From contig SGYO01000016.1 of NCBI GenBank assembly GCA_004321745.1, positions 1 to 40,242 on the forward strand: a DNA stretch of 40,242 nt, given 5' to 3'. Below are positions 16,043 to 24,467 of the stretch, in pieces. Under the pieces are notes generated by a model. The model did not search any database. It saw nothing but the letters and a program-made list of their open reading frames with translations, and was not told where the DNA came from. Source of the DNA: a bacterium (GTDB taxonomy: Bacteria > Fidelibacterota > Marinisomatia > Marinisomatales > UBA1611). Position numbers and translations under genes: made by a program. Within the stretch, counting starts at the first letter, position 1; the number at the start of each line of letters is the position of its first letter.

Positions 16043-17277
16043 TTATATTTCCTAAAACATAAAACAGCATTGTGACCTCCAAATCCAAATGTATTAGATA
16101 GTGCAGCATTGATTGCATGAGATACAGCATTATTTGGTGTATAGTCTAAGGTGCATTCGGGGTCTGGATTTTTGTAATTAATCGTCGGTGCTATCTTACT
16201 ATTAACAATAGATTTAACTGTTGCAACTGCCTCCAAACCACCTGCTGCTCCAAGTAAATGACCAGTCATGGACTTTGTAGAACTAACTTTTAGCTTGTGC
16301 AAGGTATCCTTGAAAAGGTTCCCAATTGCTTTTGATTCGTTCTTATCGTTAAAAGGTGTAGAAGTACCATGAGCATTAATATAATCTATGTCATCAGTGG
16401 TGATCGATGCATCCTCTAATGCCCTTTTCATTGCTTTAAATGCTCCAAGACCTTCTGGAGCAGGTTGGGTAATATGAAATGCATCATCAGATGAACCATA
16501 ACCAGCTAATTCTGCTAAAATAGTAGCTCCTCTTTTTAAAGCATGCTCCTCAGATTCAATGACAAGCATTCCTGCTCCTTCACTAAGTACGAATCCATCT
16601 CTATTTGCATCAAAAGGTCTACTGGCTTCAGTAGGATTTTCGCAGTTTTGAGAAAGAGCTCTCATATTAGCAAAGCCTGCAATAGTGAGAGGAGTAATGC
16701 TTGCTTCAGTGCCACCAGTAAGCATGATGTCAGCATCTCCATATCTAATTAACCTTAGAGCTATACCAATTGCATCGTTGGATGAAGCACATGCAGAAAT
16801 AACTGTTTGACTTGGTCCTCGAAACCCAAATCTCATTGATACATGACCGCCAGCTATATTAGGGATCATTTTTGCAACGAACTGCGGAGATACTCTTCTC
16901 GCACCCTTGTTTTTAATGATATCGTGCTCAGACTCTAACGTTTGAATTCCTCCAATTCCACTTCCAATGATCACGCCAGCTCGATCAAGATCAATACTTT
17001 CAAGATCTAAATTAGCTGATTGGACGGCTTCATTTGAGCATACTAGAGCAAATGTAGAAAATGGGTCAAGTTTGCGAATCTCTTTGGGATCTAGAGTATC
17101 CTCGGGGTTAAAGTCCTTCAGTTCTCCTGCTATTGAAACTCTATGATTAGAGGCATCAAAGTATGTAATAGGAGCTATGCCACTAGTACCTGATTCAATT
17201 GCTAACCAAAACTGTTCAGCAGAATTCCCATTAGGAGCTAAAGCACCTACTCCAGTTACTACTACTTTTTTATGCAT
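16039..17277 (-). CDS. fabF: 3-oxoacyl-ACP synthase II
   Basis: 412 residues. It elongates acyl-ACP with malonyl-ACP. The Cys-His-His triad of FabF/FabB enzymes is visible: C163 in ISACASSNDA, H303 in NAHGTSTPFND and H340 in MTGHLLGAAGG. FDANRDGFVLSEGAG and the C-terminal NTFGFGGHNA are typical. It lies 15 bases after acpP and overlaps rnc by 4 bases. FabF rather than FabB is supported by the acpP-fabF order. Confidence 0.97.
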   Translation of the reverse strand: MHKKVVVTGVGALAPNGNSAEQFWLAIESGTSGIAPITYFDASNHRVSIAGELKDFNPEDTLDPKEIRKLDPFSTFALVCSNEAVQSANLDLESIDLDRAGVIIGSGIGGIQTLESEHDIIKNKGARRVSPQFVAKMIPNIAGGHVSMRFGFRGPSQTVISACASSNDAIGIALRLIRYGDADIMLTGGTEASITPLTIAGFANMRALSQNCENPTEASRPFDANRDGFVLSEGAGMLVIESEEHALKRGATILAELAGYGSSDDAFHITQPAPEGLGAFKAMKRALEDASITTDDIDYINAHGTSTPFNDKNESKAIGNLFKDTLHKLKVSSTKSMTGHLLGAAGGLEAVATVKSIVNSKIAPTINYKNPDPECTLDYTPNNAVSHAINAALSNTFGFGGHNAVLCFRKYN

Positions 17278-17292
17278 TTATAAATTTACTAT

Positions 17293-17523
17293 TTATTTAT
17301 GTTCATCAATATATTTGATCGCGCTACTAATTGTAGTAATATTTTCTGCTTCCTCATCAGGAATTTCAATACCAAACTCTTCTTCAAATTCCATAATAAG
17401 TTCAACAGTGTCTAGCGAATCTGCACCTAGATCATTAACAAAATGAGCTTCTTCAGTAATTGCAGCTTCATCAACTCCTAGTTTATCAATTACTACTTCT
17501 TTTACTTTATCGAATGTTGACAT
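17293..17523 (-). CDS. acpP: Acyl carrier protein
   Basis: 76 residues, acidic. The 4'-phosphopantetheine attachment serine is S36 in [12 protein letters not shown]. The ATG at 17523 has a strong Shine-Dalgarno (AGAGGAG, about 8 bases upstream), the best in the operon, fitting the high expression needed for this carrier. It lies between fabG and fabF. Confidence 0.98.
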   Translation of the reverse strand: MSTFDKVKEVVIDKLGVDEAAITEEAHFVNDLGADSLDTVELIMEFEEEFGIEIPDEEAENITTISSAIKYIDEHK

Positions 17524-17540
17524 TATGTGTCTCCTCTTAT

Positions 17541-18290
17541 TTAATTAATTATTCTACCACCATCTACTGTGATAGTTTGTCCAGTTATATATTCTGCCTC
17601 ATCTGATGCAAGAAAAATTACTGTATTGGCTATATCCTTTGGGTAACCAATTTTTCCAATAGGAATTTGCGATAAAAATTTATTTTTAACATCATCACTT
17701 AATTCATCGGTCATTGATGTTTTAATCCAACCTGGTGCAATGCAGTTTGCTGTTATGCCTCGCGATGCAACTTCTTTAGCGATAGATTTTGTCATCCCTA
17801 TTAGGCCTGCTTTTGACGCAGCATAGTTTGCTTGGCCTGCATTACCAGTTAAACCGACAATTGATGTAATGTTAATTATTCTACCAAATCTTTTTTTCAT
17901 CATGTGTTTAATGACAGATCTGGTTGATGTGAATGAACCTTTTAAATTAATGTCTAAAACATTATCCCATTGTTCATCAGACATTCTCATTAATAAGGTA
18001 TCATTTGTAATTCCGGCATTGTTTACTAAAATATCAATTTTCCCATGTTCATCTATAACGCTCTTGACAATTTGGTTGAACTGATCATTATTTGATATGT
18101 CACAAGAATATGCAACAGCCTGTTTTCCATTTTTCTCAATAATATTTATGGTAGAGTCAAGTGCATTTTTATTTCTAGCTAGGCATATTACATATGCACC
18201 AGAGTTAGCCATTTCTACAGCAATAGTTTCCCCAATACCTTGAGATGCACCAGTTACAATTGCGACTTTATTATTTAGATCAAATTTCAT
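17541..18290 (-). CDS. fabG: 3-oxoacyl-ACP reductase
   Basis: 249 residues, short-chain dehydrogenase. It reduces 3-oxoacyl-ACP with NADPH. It has the Rossmann motif TGASQGIGE (13-21), NNAG (90-93), catalytic S143, Y156 and K160 in YAASK, and the C-terminal GQTITVDGG. The start ATG lies 11 bases inside the end of fabD, so translation is probably coupled. Confidence 0.97.
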   Translation of the reverse strand: MKFDLNNKVAIVTGASQGIGETIAVEMANSGAYVICLARNKNALDSTINIIEKNGKQAVAYSCDISNNDQFNQIVKSVIDEHGKIDILVNNAGITNDTLLMRMSDEQWDNVLDINLKGSFTSTRSVIKHMMKKRFGRIINITSIVGLTGNAGQANYAASKAGLIGMTKSIAKEVASRGITANCIAPGWIKTSMTDELSDDVKNKFLSQIPIGKIGYPKDIANTVIFLASDEAEYITGQTITVDGGRIIN

Positions 18291-19215
18291 AGGAATTAAG
18301 CTCTATTAAAGTTCCAATGTTAGTGGTAGTAATATCTCTATTAATCTTTTTATTTAATCCAGAGAGCACTTTACCAGGACCTACTTCTAGAAAATTCAGG
18401 TTACCATTAGAAACCATATTATTTATCGTGTCGAACCATAGAACTGGGCTTTCTAACTGACTAATTAAGGACTCTTTTATTTTAGAACCTTTCATTGTTG
18501 GCTTTGCATTAACATTTGAGTATAAAGGGATATTTATATCCAAAATTTGGATAGAATTTAGCTTATCAGCAAGCTCTTCTCTAGCTGGTTGCATTAGTGA
18601 AGAATGAAAAGCTCCACTAACGTTTAAAGGAACCGCCATTCTAGCTCCGTTTTCTTTTGCAATACTTACGAATTCATTTACTGCATTTATATTGCCAGAT
18701 ATAACTATCTGATTCTCAGTATTATGATTAGCTGCTACAACAACTTCATTAGTTTTAATACTGTTAGCTAATTTGACTACAGAGTCCATATTTAATCCTA
18801 TTATCGCAGCCATTGTGCCAGGATTATTTATACCTGCTTTATCCATACTATTGGAGCGAATTTTTACTAATTCTAACCCTGTTTCAAAGCTAATGCCGCC
18901 AGCTGCTGTAAGTGCACTATATTCACCTAAGCTATGTCCAGCCACGCAACCAGGCACATGCCCGTTCTCTATAAGCAAATGACTAATTACACTGCTGACA
19001 ATGAAAATAGCAGGCTGAGTATATTTAGTGATTTTAAGTTTTTCTTCAGGACCATTAAATGATATATCCTGTATGTCAACTTCTAAAATATCATTGGCTA
19101 GATTATAATATTTTTTACCCACATCAGTGCTGTCGAAAAGATCCTTACCCATTCCAACGAACTGCGAGGCCTGCCCCGGGAAAATCCAACTCTTTTTCAA
19201 ACCATTGTATCCCAT
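18280..19215 (-). CDS. fabD: Malonyl-CoA:ACP transacylase
   Basis: 311 residues. It loads malonyl groups onto ACP. Nucleophile S95 lies in GHSLGEYSA and the partner H204 in GAFHSSLM; the start region IFPGQASQFVGMG is the oxyanion Gln motif (usually GQGSQ). The ATG at 19215 overlaps the end of fabH by 19 bases and its own end overlaps fabG by 11. Confidence 0.97.
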   Translation of the reverse strand: MGYNGLKKSWIFPGQASQFVGMGKDLFDSTDVGKKYYNLANDILEVDIQDISFNGPEEKLKITKYTQPAIFIVSSVISHLLIENGHVPGCVAGHSLGEYSALTAAGGISFETGLELVKIRSNSMDKAGINNPGTMAAIIGLNMDSVVKLANSIKTNEVVVAANHNTENQIVISGNINAVNEFVSIAKENGARMAVPLNVSGAFHSSLMQPAREELADKLNSIQILDINIPLYSNVNAKPTMKGSKIKESLISQLESPVLWFDTINNMVSNGNLNFLEVGPGKVLSGLNKKINRDITTTNIGTLIELNSYEI

Positions 19216-20186
19216 TTTATAAGAATACTACCCCATGTAAATCCAGAACCAAATGCAGCTAAAAGAATGTAATCTCCATTGGATATTAGATTGCTTTCAA
19301 CAGCTTCATTTAAAGCTATAGGGATTGTTCCAGCAGTGGTATTACCGTATTTATCGATGTTTATCATAACCCTGTCCAAGGGAATGTTACATCGCTCTCC
19401 TGTAGCTTCAATAATTCGCTTATTTGCTTGGTGGGGAATGAAAAGTTTAATATCTTTTCCAGCTAAACCATTATCCTCTAAGAGTTTAGTTGAGACATCA
19501 GACATCCTTTTAATAGCAAATTTAAAAACTTTTTTCCCATCTTGTTTTATGTAATGCTGTCTATTTTTAATCGTAGTTGGTGATGCGGGGTATTTGCTTC
19601 CACCCGCTAACACATTGAGGCTCTCTGCTCCTGATCCATCTGTCTTTAAAACAGATCCTAAAATTCCAGTATTTGACTTTGATGCTTCAAGAATTACTCC
19701 TCCAGCTCCATCGCCAAAAATGATACATGTTTCTCTATCTTCAAAATCTAGTATAGATGTCATTGTATCAACGCCTATTACCATAATAGTCTTGTATTGG
19801 CCTGATTCAATAAATTTTGCTCCAGTCTCTAGTGCGTATAAAAAACCACTGCAAGCAGCACTTAAATCAAATGCCCATGCATTTTCCGCATTAATATTGT
19901 TTTGAACAATAGCTGCGGTAGAGGGGGTAGGGTGGTCAGGAGTAACGGTTCCAATTATGATAACATCGATATTAGCAGCGCTAATTCTTCTTTTTTCTAG
20001 TAGTGAGTGTGCTACCTTTGTTGACATATCAGATGAAGCCTCTCCATCAGAAACGACATGTCTTTGGTTGATACCTACTCTACTTTTAATCCACTCATCC
20101 GAGGTATCGACAAGTTTTTCCAGGTCGGAATTTGTTAAAACCTTTTCTGGAACGTAATGAGCCGTAGATGTTATCGTAGCATTCAA
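19197..20186 (-). CDS. fabH: 3-oxoacyl-ACP synthase III
   Basis: 329 residues. It starts fatty-acid synthesis by condensing acetyl-CoA, or branched acyl-CoA, with malonyl-ACP. The catalytic triad is C112 (SAACSGF), H252 (PHQANKRI) and N282 (GNTTAGT). The start is a TTG at 20186; the nearby ATG is out of frame and the conserved N-terminus (TSTAHYVPEKVLTNSDLE) follows within 10 residues. Only 53 bases separate it from rpmF; plsX, which normally sits here, is absent. Confidence 0.96.
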   Translation of the reverse strand: MNATITSTAHYVPEKVLTNSDLEKLVDTSDEWIKSRVGINQRHVVSDGEASSDMSTKVAHSLLEKRRISAANIDVIIIGTVTPDHPTPSTAAIVQNNINAENAWAFDLSAACSGFLYALETGAKFIESGQYKTIMVIGVDTMTSILDFEDRETCIIFGDGAGGVILEASKSNTGILGSVLKTDGSGAESLNVLAGGSKYPASPTTIKNRQHYIKQDGKKVFKFAIKRMSDVSTKLLEDNGLAGKDIKLFIPHQANKRIIEATGERCNIPLDRVMINIDKYGNTTAGTIPIALNEAVESNLISNGDYILLAAFGSGFTWGSILIKWDTMV

Positions 20187-20239
20187 TTTAATATTTAGGT
20201 ATTAAATAATGATTTTTGAGTTATGGGTATATTTTATAC

Positions 20240-20416
20240 TTAAGATGAAGAAACAACTGGTCTACCCCTGTAATAACCACAACTAGGGCATGCGCGGTGT
20301 GGCATTTTTGTAGCACCACATTGTGCGCATGTAGTAGTAGAAACTAAACCAGATTTGTAATGAGTCCTTCTCTTTTTACTTCTAGACTTTGATTGTCTTC
20401 TTTTTGGCAGAGCCAT
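20240..20416 (-). CDS. rpmF: Ribosomal protein L32
   Basis: 58 residues, starting MALPKRRQSKSRSKKRRTH. A zinc ribbon is formed by CAQC (30-33) and CPSC (43-46). The ATG at 20416 is preceded by a good Shine-Dalgarno (TAGGAG). It follows the DUF177 gene after 21 bases, the usual yceD-rpmF pairing. Confidence 0.97.
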   Translation of the reverse strand: MALPKRRQSKSRSKKRRTHYKSGLVSTTTCAQCGATKMPHRACPSCGYYRGRPVVSSS

Positions 20417-20437
20417 ATGTATTCTCCTAGAATAATT

Positions 20438-20896
20438 TTATTTATTTTTTTCGCATAAGCATGATCCATCATTACGATTTGAACCACATTTAATACAAAT
20501 ACCTTTACAGTCTGTAGAGCACAATTTTTTAAATGGTACTTCAACAAGTAATATCTCTATGAGATAATCGCTAATATCAATACTATCTTTTTTTGATGGC
20601 CAATATAAAATATCGTCTTTTCTATTATCTACAGAACTTGGATTATTATATACGTTAAAGTGTACTTTTAATTTATCTTTGACAATATATGAACATAAAC
20701 ATCTATCACAATTGTTAACAGCATTGTTAATTAAGTGACCTGTTATTCTAAAACCATTTTTAGTTTTGCAGGATGTGAGCTCACAAACTAGCGTATTATT
20801 TTCAAGAACAATATTTCTATCATTTACATGCTCTATTTCTGTTTCAAAAAGCTTATTTTTAAATCCGGCATTTAAATCCGAACGAAAAATATTCAT
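20438..20896 (-). CDS. YceD/DUF177-family protein
   Basis: 152 residues. The DUF177 core is recognisable: a CDRCL motif in the middle and the ending VPFKKLCSTDCKGICIKCGS followed by GSCLC, a Cys cluster typical of non-proteobacterial members. The E. coli homologue YceD is linked to 23S rRNA accumulation, and the gene almost always precedes rpmF, as here. It heads the fatty-acid cluster and starts 61 bases after the stop of the upstream membrane-protein gene. Confidence 0.92.
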   Translation of the reverse strand: MNIFRSDLNAGFKNKLFETEIEHVNDRNIVLENNTLVCELTSCKTKNGFRITGHLINNAVNNCDRCLCSYIVKDKLKVHFNVYNNPSSVDNRKDDILYWPSKKDSIDISDYLIEILLVEVPFKKLCSTDCKGICIKCGSNRNDGSCLCEKNK

Positions 20897-20957
20897 ACAG
20901 CTTTAAAATTACTTATCTTAGGTTAGTTTTACAAGATACAATAGACAACGGGGGTTC

Positions 20958-22202
20958 CTATTCATCTTCAGTAGATAATCCAAGAACTTTTGCACTAGGT
21001 TCATCGATTGAAGAGTTATTAGAATCATCATCGATCGAATTATTTGAGCTATTATGGATTATCAAATCCTCGTTTTCAATTAATTTTTTAAAAATAATAA
21101 AAATTATTGTCTCACCAACTGCTAAAATTGAAAAGCCATAAGAGATAAAAGAAATGTAAATGAAAATGAGAATTATAGAAATTATTAAACCGCTAACTGT
21201 TTCAATAGAGGTTATGTAGCCACCATCAGAATTATAGGTTAAATCAGGAAGTGTAGAAACAAGAAGATTAGTAGTCTCATTAAACAAAAATACGAAGAAT
21301 CCAATTATGTCTAGGCTTATGGTTTTTAATTGGAATGTAAAATTTTGTAATACTGAAATATTATCCAAAATAAAATCAATATTTAAAATTGAAGTAGCAT
21401 AGCTCAATACATTTGAAAAAGTGGACCCAATAAGCTCGGCAAAAATAAAATTAATCATCGCAAAGCCTGTCTCGTAGAACCATGAGAAGATATTTAATGA
21501 TATTACTATTAAAGGGAGTAGTAGTAGGTTATAAAAAATTAATCGCCAAGGTTGATTGTATAAGATTTTATATGATTGAAAGACAGATCCAACCGTATCT
21601 TCATTATGGACTCCAACCAAAGATGGTAGCATTAAAAATGAGCTCAAAAATACTAAAAAAGTAAATAAAAGAAATATTGCTCCAAAAAAGTATAAAGGAT
21701 AAGTAATAGCAAGTAGGATAGAACCAATGTAAGGAATCCTTCCAATCAAGGCGAAGAAAGAACCGATTAAAAAAAGTGATAAAAGTATAAATACGAAAGT
21801 AATTGGAGAGAATAAAATAGTTTTCCACTTTTTCAAAGCATCATCAATTGCTTCATTGATAGAATGAAAGTGCTCTCCCCTTAATTGCCTAATGGTTAAA
21901 GAAGATATCGCTGTACTAGAAATAAGTAAACAATATAGCCAGAATAAAATGCCAAAATAAAATATGATCCAAGAAAAAGTCGAATAGTCATTGCCCGCTA
22001 GATAGGGGTAGAGACCATAATCATAAAGAGCCTCAATTATGTTCACATTTGATACTATCATTGCAAGAAATGATAATACCCAATAGCCAATGTAACCAGT
22101 CAAGTTACTTAGAATAAAGATACAAATCTTTTTTGGGCTTAACCCTATACGAGGTGCAAGAAATATATCTTTGTAGTTAAAATGCAGTTTTTTTTCTAAC
22201 AA
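20958..22202 (-). CDS. Multi-pass membrane protein of unknown function
   Basis: 414 residues, not recognised as a named family. About eight hydrophobic segments can be seen (roughly 25-48, 72-98, 128-150, 155-190 as two, 215-245, 300-320, 335-375), with a hydrophilic Ser/Asn/Asp-rich C-terminal tail (about 390-414). There are no catalytic motifs. The likely start is TTG at 22202, because an in-frame stop lies 21 bases upstream and the first internal ATG is inside a membrane segment. It sits between the SPOR gene and the fab cluster, on the same strand with short gaps, so it may be cotranscribed. The architecture vaguely resembles membrane domains of glycerophosphodiester phosphodiesterase-like proteins, without real support. 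Confidence 0.7.
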   Translation of the reverse strand: MLEKKLHFNYKDIFLAPRIGLSPKKICIFILSNLTGYIGYWVLSFLAMIVSNVNIIEALYDYGLYPYLAGNDYSTFSWIIFYFGILFWLYCLLISSTAISSLTIRQLRGEHFHSINEAIDDALKKWKTILFSPITFVFILLSLFLIGSFFALIGRIPYIGSILLAITYPLYFFGAIFLLFTFLVFLSSFLMLPSLVGVHNEDTVGSVFQSYKILYNQPWRLIFYNLLLLPLIVISLNIFSWFYETGFAMINFIFAELIGSTFSNVLSYATSILNIDFILDNISVLQNFTFQLKTISLDIIGFFVFLFNETTNLLVSTLPDLTYNSDGGYITSIETVSGLIISIILIFIYISFISYGFSILAVGETIIFIIFKKLIENEDLIIHNSSNNSIDDDSNNSSIDEPSAKVLGLSTEDE

Positions 22203-22220
22203 ATTATATGATGAGTTATA

Positions 22221-22562
22221 TTAATTATCCACTCTTACAAAATCAACCCAAACAGCAAGTTTAATGTCTTTGCTTACTACATTAGCTATTGCTTGAGCAG
22301 AATTATAGTTGTCATAACTTCCAATCCTTACTCGATACCAAACTTCCTCAGTTTCTTTAAAATATGCTTTCTGTATATATGCGTCATAACCAGACTTAAT
22401 TAATTTATCTGCAAATTTCTGTGCGTCAACTAAACGTTTTTTGGATATTACTTGTATGGTAAAACGGTCTTTCTTTGCAGGTATATTTGAACCTCTCGCA
22501 GATCTTAATTTGGAAGCTCTTTTTTTATTTGATATTATTGCCTTAGTTGTAGATTTTTTCAC
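22221..22562 (-). CDS. SPOR-domain protein, probably the 3' part of a frameshifted lipoprotein gene
   Basis: 113 codons from a GTG at 22562. Residues about 30-110 are a SPOR domain (FTIQVISKKRLVDAQKFADKL, AYIQKA, EEVWYRVRIGSYDNYNSAQAIA), which binds denuded glycan strands of septal peptidoglycan. The GTG lacks a ribosome binding site and overlaps the upstream TAG by one base. Read upstream in this frame, the codons continue as EEEEDVTPKKSIV straight into the Glu repeat of the upstream gene. Adding one missing base near 22600/22601 joins both frames into a 299-residue lipoprotein-Glu linker-SPOR protein. It is therefore most likely not an independent gene; a translationally coupled second gene is the alternative. 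Confidence 0.75.
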   Translation of the reverse strand: MKKSTTKAIISNKKRASKLRSARGSNIPAKKDRFTIQVISKKRLVDAQKFADKLIKSGYDAYIQKAYFKETEEVWYRVRIGSYDNYNSAQAIANVVSKDIKLAVWVDFVRVDN

Positions 22563-23119
22563 TATACTTTTTTTAGGAGTGACATCTTCCTCTTCTTCCT
22601 TTCTTCCTCTTCTTCCTCTTCTTCCTCTTCTTCCTCTTCTTCCTCTTCCTCTTCTTCCTCTTCAATTTCTTCCTCTTCAATTTCTTCCTCTACTTCCTCT
22701 TCAATTTCTTCCTCTACTTGACCGTAATCATCAAGGCTTTCCTTCAACCATTCTTCTTCTTTTGCTGTTTCATCTTCAATTTCCTCTTCTTCAGCTTCAG
22801 TGAAGTCAGAAATGGTAAAGAAGAAAGATTGACTTGACAGTTCATCGCCAAACTTTGTAACTGATACTTCAAAATTATAATCTCCTGGATAGTCTGGAGT
22901 GAAAATCATTTCTTGACCATTATTTTTATATTTAAGATCTTTAGGACTAAGTAGACTACCATCAGGCTGTCCCATAATTATCCAATTGTAATCAACATTT
23001 GTTTCCTCCAGATTTTCCTCAGCTGCAATTGATATTATTTGACCTACTTGGCCCTCAACGCCTTTACCACCACAGGAAATCAAAAATAATAATATTGGTA
23101 AGTATAATAATTTTCTCAT
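22562..23119 (-). CDS. Lipoprotein with Ig/PKD-like domain and poly-Glu linker (5' part of split gene)
   Basis: 185 residues. The lipoprotein signal ends LISC (Cys16), so the product is lipid-anchored. Residues about 20-105 form a small beta domain resembling PKD/Ig-like folds (YNWIIMGQPDGS, then FTPDYPGDYNFEVSVTKFGD). From about 108 on it is almost all Glu, then it ends abruptly in basic residues (RKKRKMSLLKKV), which looks like an out-of-frame tail of the GAA/GAG repeat. Restoring one base would continue into the SPOR domain. A surface-anchored SPOR protein tethering the outer membrane to septal peptidoglycan would make sense. It lies 13 bases from ndk. Confidence 0.78.
   Translation of the reverse strand: MRKLLYLPILLFLISCGGKGVEGQVGQIISIAAEENLEETNVDYNWIIMGQPDGSLLSPKDLKYKNNGQEMIFTPDYPGDYNFEVSVTKFGDELSSQSFFFTISDFTEAEEEEIEDETAKEEEWLKESLDDYGQVEEEIEEEVEEEIEEEEIEEEEEEEEEEEEEEEEEEEEERKKRKMSLLKKV
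22586..22719. repeat. GAA/GAG (CTT/CTC) microsatellite-like tract
   Basis: On the + strand this is a nearly pure run of CTTCCTCTT-type units, encoding Glu on the minus strand. The regular pattern TTCCTCTTCTTCC is broken once, as TTCCTTTCTTCC at about 22597-22608, where one C is missing. That break shifts the reading frame between the lipoprotein and the SPOR domain. Such tracts are prone to slippage in replication and in sequencing or assembly. Confidence 0.9.
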
Positions 23120-23132
23120 ATGTAAACAGTTT

Positions 23133-23558
23133 TTAGTTATTTGCTATAAGTTCACTATCTGAGAAGAAAAATCCAATCTCTTTTTTTGCATTTTCATCAG
23201 AATCTGATCCATGAACTGCATTTTCTTGAATATTTGTTGCAAAATCTTTCCTTATCGTCCCATTTTCTGCTTCCTCAGGGTTAGTTGCTCCGATGGTTTT
23301 TCTCCATTCCTCTACTGCATTTTCTTTTTGAAGAGCCAGTACCATACAAGGTCCAGATGACATAAATTCGGTAAGTTCACCAAAAAACGGTCTTTCTTTG
23401 TGTACTGCGTAAAAACCTTCAGCCTGAGACTGTGTCATGCGAAGTAGCTTTGCGCTTTTAATTTCAAAGCCTGCTGATATTATACGATCATATATTTTAC
23501 CAGTATTTCTATTTTTCACTGCATCTGGTTTAATAATTGCAAAAGTTATATTATTCAT
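23133..23558 (-). CDS. ndk: Nucleoside diphosphate kinase
   Basis: 141 residues, standard length. It transfers the gamma phosphate between NTPs and NDPs through phosphohistidine H116 in the signature NAVHGSDS. FAIIKPDAVK and KERPFFGELTEFM are conserved. It lies 22 bases after sucD; pairing with succinyl-CoA synthetase is biochemically sensible because Ndk equalises the ATP and GTP the synthetase can make. Confidence 0.97.
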   Translation of the reverse strand: MNNITFAIIKPDAVKNRNTGKIYDRIISAGFEIKSAKLLRMTQSQAEGFYAVHKERPFFGELTEFMSSGPCMVLALQKENAVEEWRKTIGATNPEEAENGTIRKDFATNIQENAVHGSDSDENAKKEIGFFFSDSELIANN

Positions 23559-23580
23559 TTTTAATCCTAATCTTATTGTT

Positions 23581-24456
23581 TTAATTCATCAATGATTTCA
23601 TTATTCTGCCAATATCGGCTACAGATTCTGATACCGAAATTCCGCAGTCAGATAATACCTTCATTTTGGCTTCAGCAGTATCATTTCCACCTGATACTAT
23701 AGCACCCGCGTGTCCCATTCTCTTCCCAGGAGGAGCTGTTTGGCCAGCAATGAAGCCTGCAATAGGTTTCGACATATTATCTTTTGCCCAATTGGCAGCT
23801 TCAATTTCCATCTGTCCACCTATCTCGCCGATAATTACTACACCCTCAGTATCTGGATCTTTTTCAAACAGTTCTAGGCAGTCTCTCATTGTTGTCCCAA
23901 TTATTGGATCACCACCAATTCCTACAGCAGTTGTTTGACCTAATCCAACGTTTACAAGTTGATCTATAGCTTCATAAGTCAAAGTACCTGATTTAGATAC
24001 AACTCCTATGCTACCTTTCTTACAAATGAAACCTGGCATAATCCCAAGTTTACATTCATCAACAGTAATTATTCCTGGGCAGTTGGGGCCAATTAGCCTG
24101 GTTCCATTTTTATTAGTTACTTGCTTTACTTTTATCATATCATGTAAAGGAACGCCTTCTGTTATGCATACAACTATCTCTACGCCAGCATAACTAGCTT
24201 CTATGATTGCGTCTGCCGCAAATGGGGGAGGTACAAAAATGATAGACGTATCTGCATTCGTTTGATCAACAGATTCTTCTACTGAATCAAACACTCTAAT
24301 TTTTTCATCAACAGCATACTGTCCACCTTTTCCTGGTGTAACACCGCCAACAATATTTGTGCCATATTCTAGCATTTGCTTTGAGTGAAAATCACCTTCA
24401 GATCCAGTAATTCCTTGGACAATGACTCTCGAATTTTTATTTACTAATATTGACAT
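23581..24456 (-). CDS. sucD: Succinyl-CoA synthetase alpha subunit
   Basis: 291 residues. The alpha subunit binds CoA (VQGITGSEGDFHSKQML) and carries the phosphorylated histidine in GKRMGHAGAIVSGG. With SucC it converts succinyl-CoA, ADP (or GDP) and phosphate to succinate, ATP (or GTP) and CoA. It starts 11 bases after sucC. Confidence 0.97.
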   Translation of the reverse strand: MSILVNKNSRVIVQGITGSEGDFHSKQMLEYGTNIVGGVTPGKGGQYAVDEKIRVFDSVEESVDQTNADTSIIFVPPPFAADAIIEASYAGVEIVVCITEGVPLHDMIKVKQVTNKNGTRLIGPNCPGIITVDECKLGIMPGFICKKGSIGVVSKSGTLTYEAIDQLVNVGLGQTTAVGIGGDPIIGTTMRDCLELFEKDPDTEGVVIIGEIGGQMEIEAANWAKDNMSKPIAGFIAGQTAPPGKRMGHAGAIVSGGNDTAEAKMKVLSDCGISVSESVADIGRIMKSLMN

Positions 24457-24467
24457 ATTTAAAATCC

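Noticed and set aside
19594-19905. Rightward open frame opposite fabH
   Set aside because: It is an antisense shadow of fabH, whose catalytic motifs are intact.
20344-20547. Minus-strand open frame overlapping rpmF and the DUF177 gene
   Set aside because: It lies out of frame over two well-supported genes and has no recognisable domain.
22590-22610. Programmed -1 ribosomal frameshifting in the Glu tract
   Set aside because: No standard slippery heptamer is visible at the break (GAAGAAAGG), and no downstream stem stands out; a missing base is simpler.
22586-22719. CRISPR-like repeat array
   Set aside because: The repeat units are 6-9 bases with no spacers; it is a coding microsatellite.
22441-22803. 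Rightward open frame rich in Leu and Pro opposite the Glu repeat
   Set aside because: It is the antisense of the GAA/GAG tract; low-complexity repeats keep all frames open, and the minus-strand lipoprotein and SPOR features explain the region.
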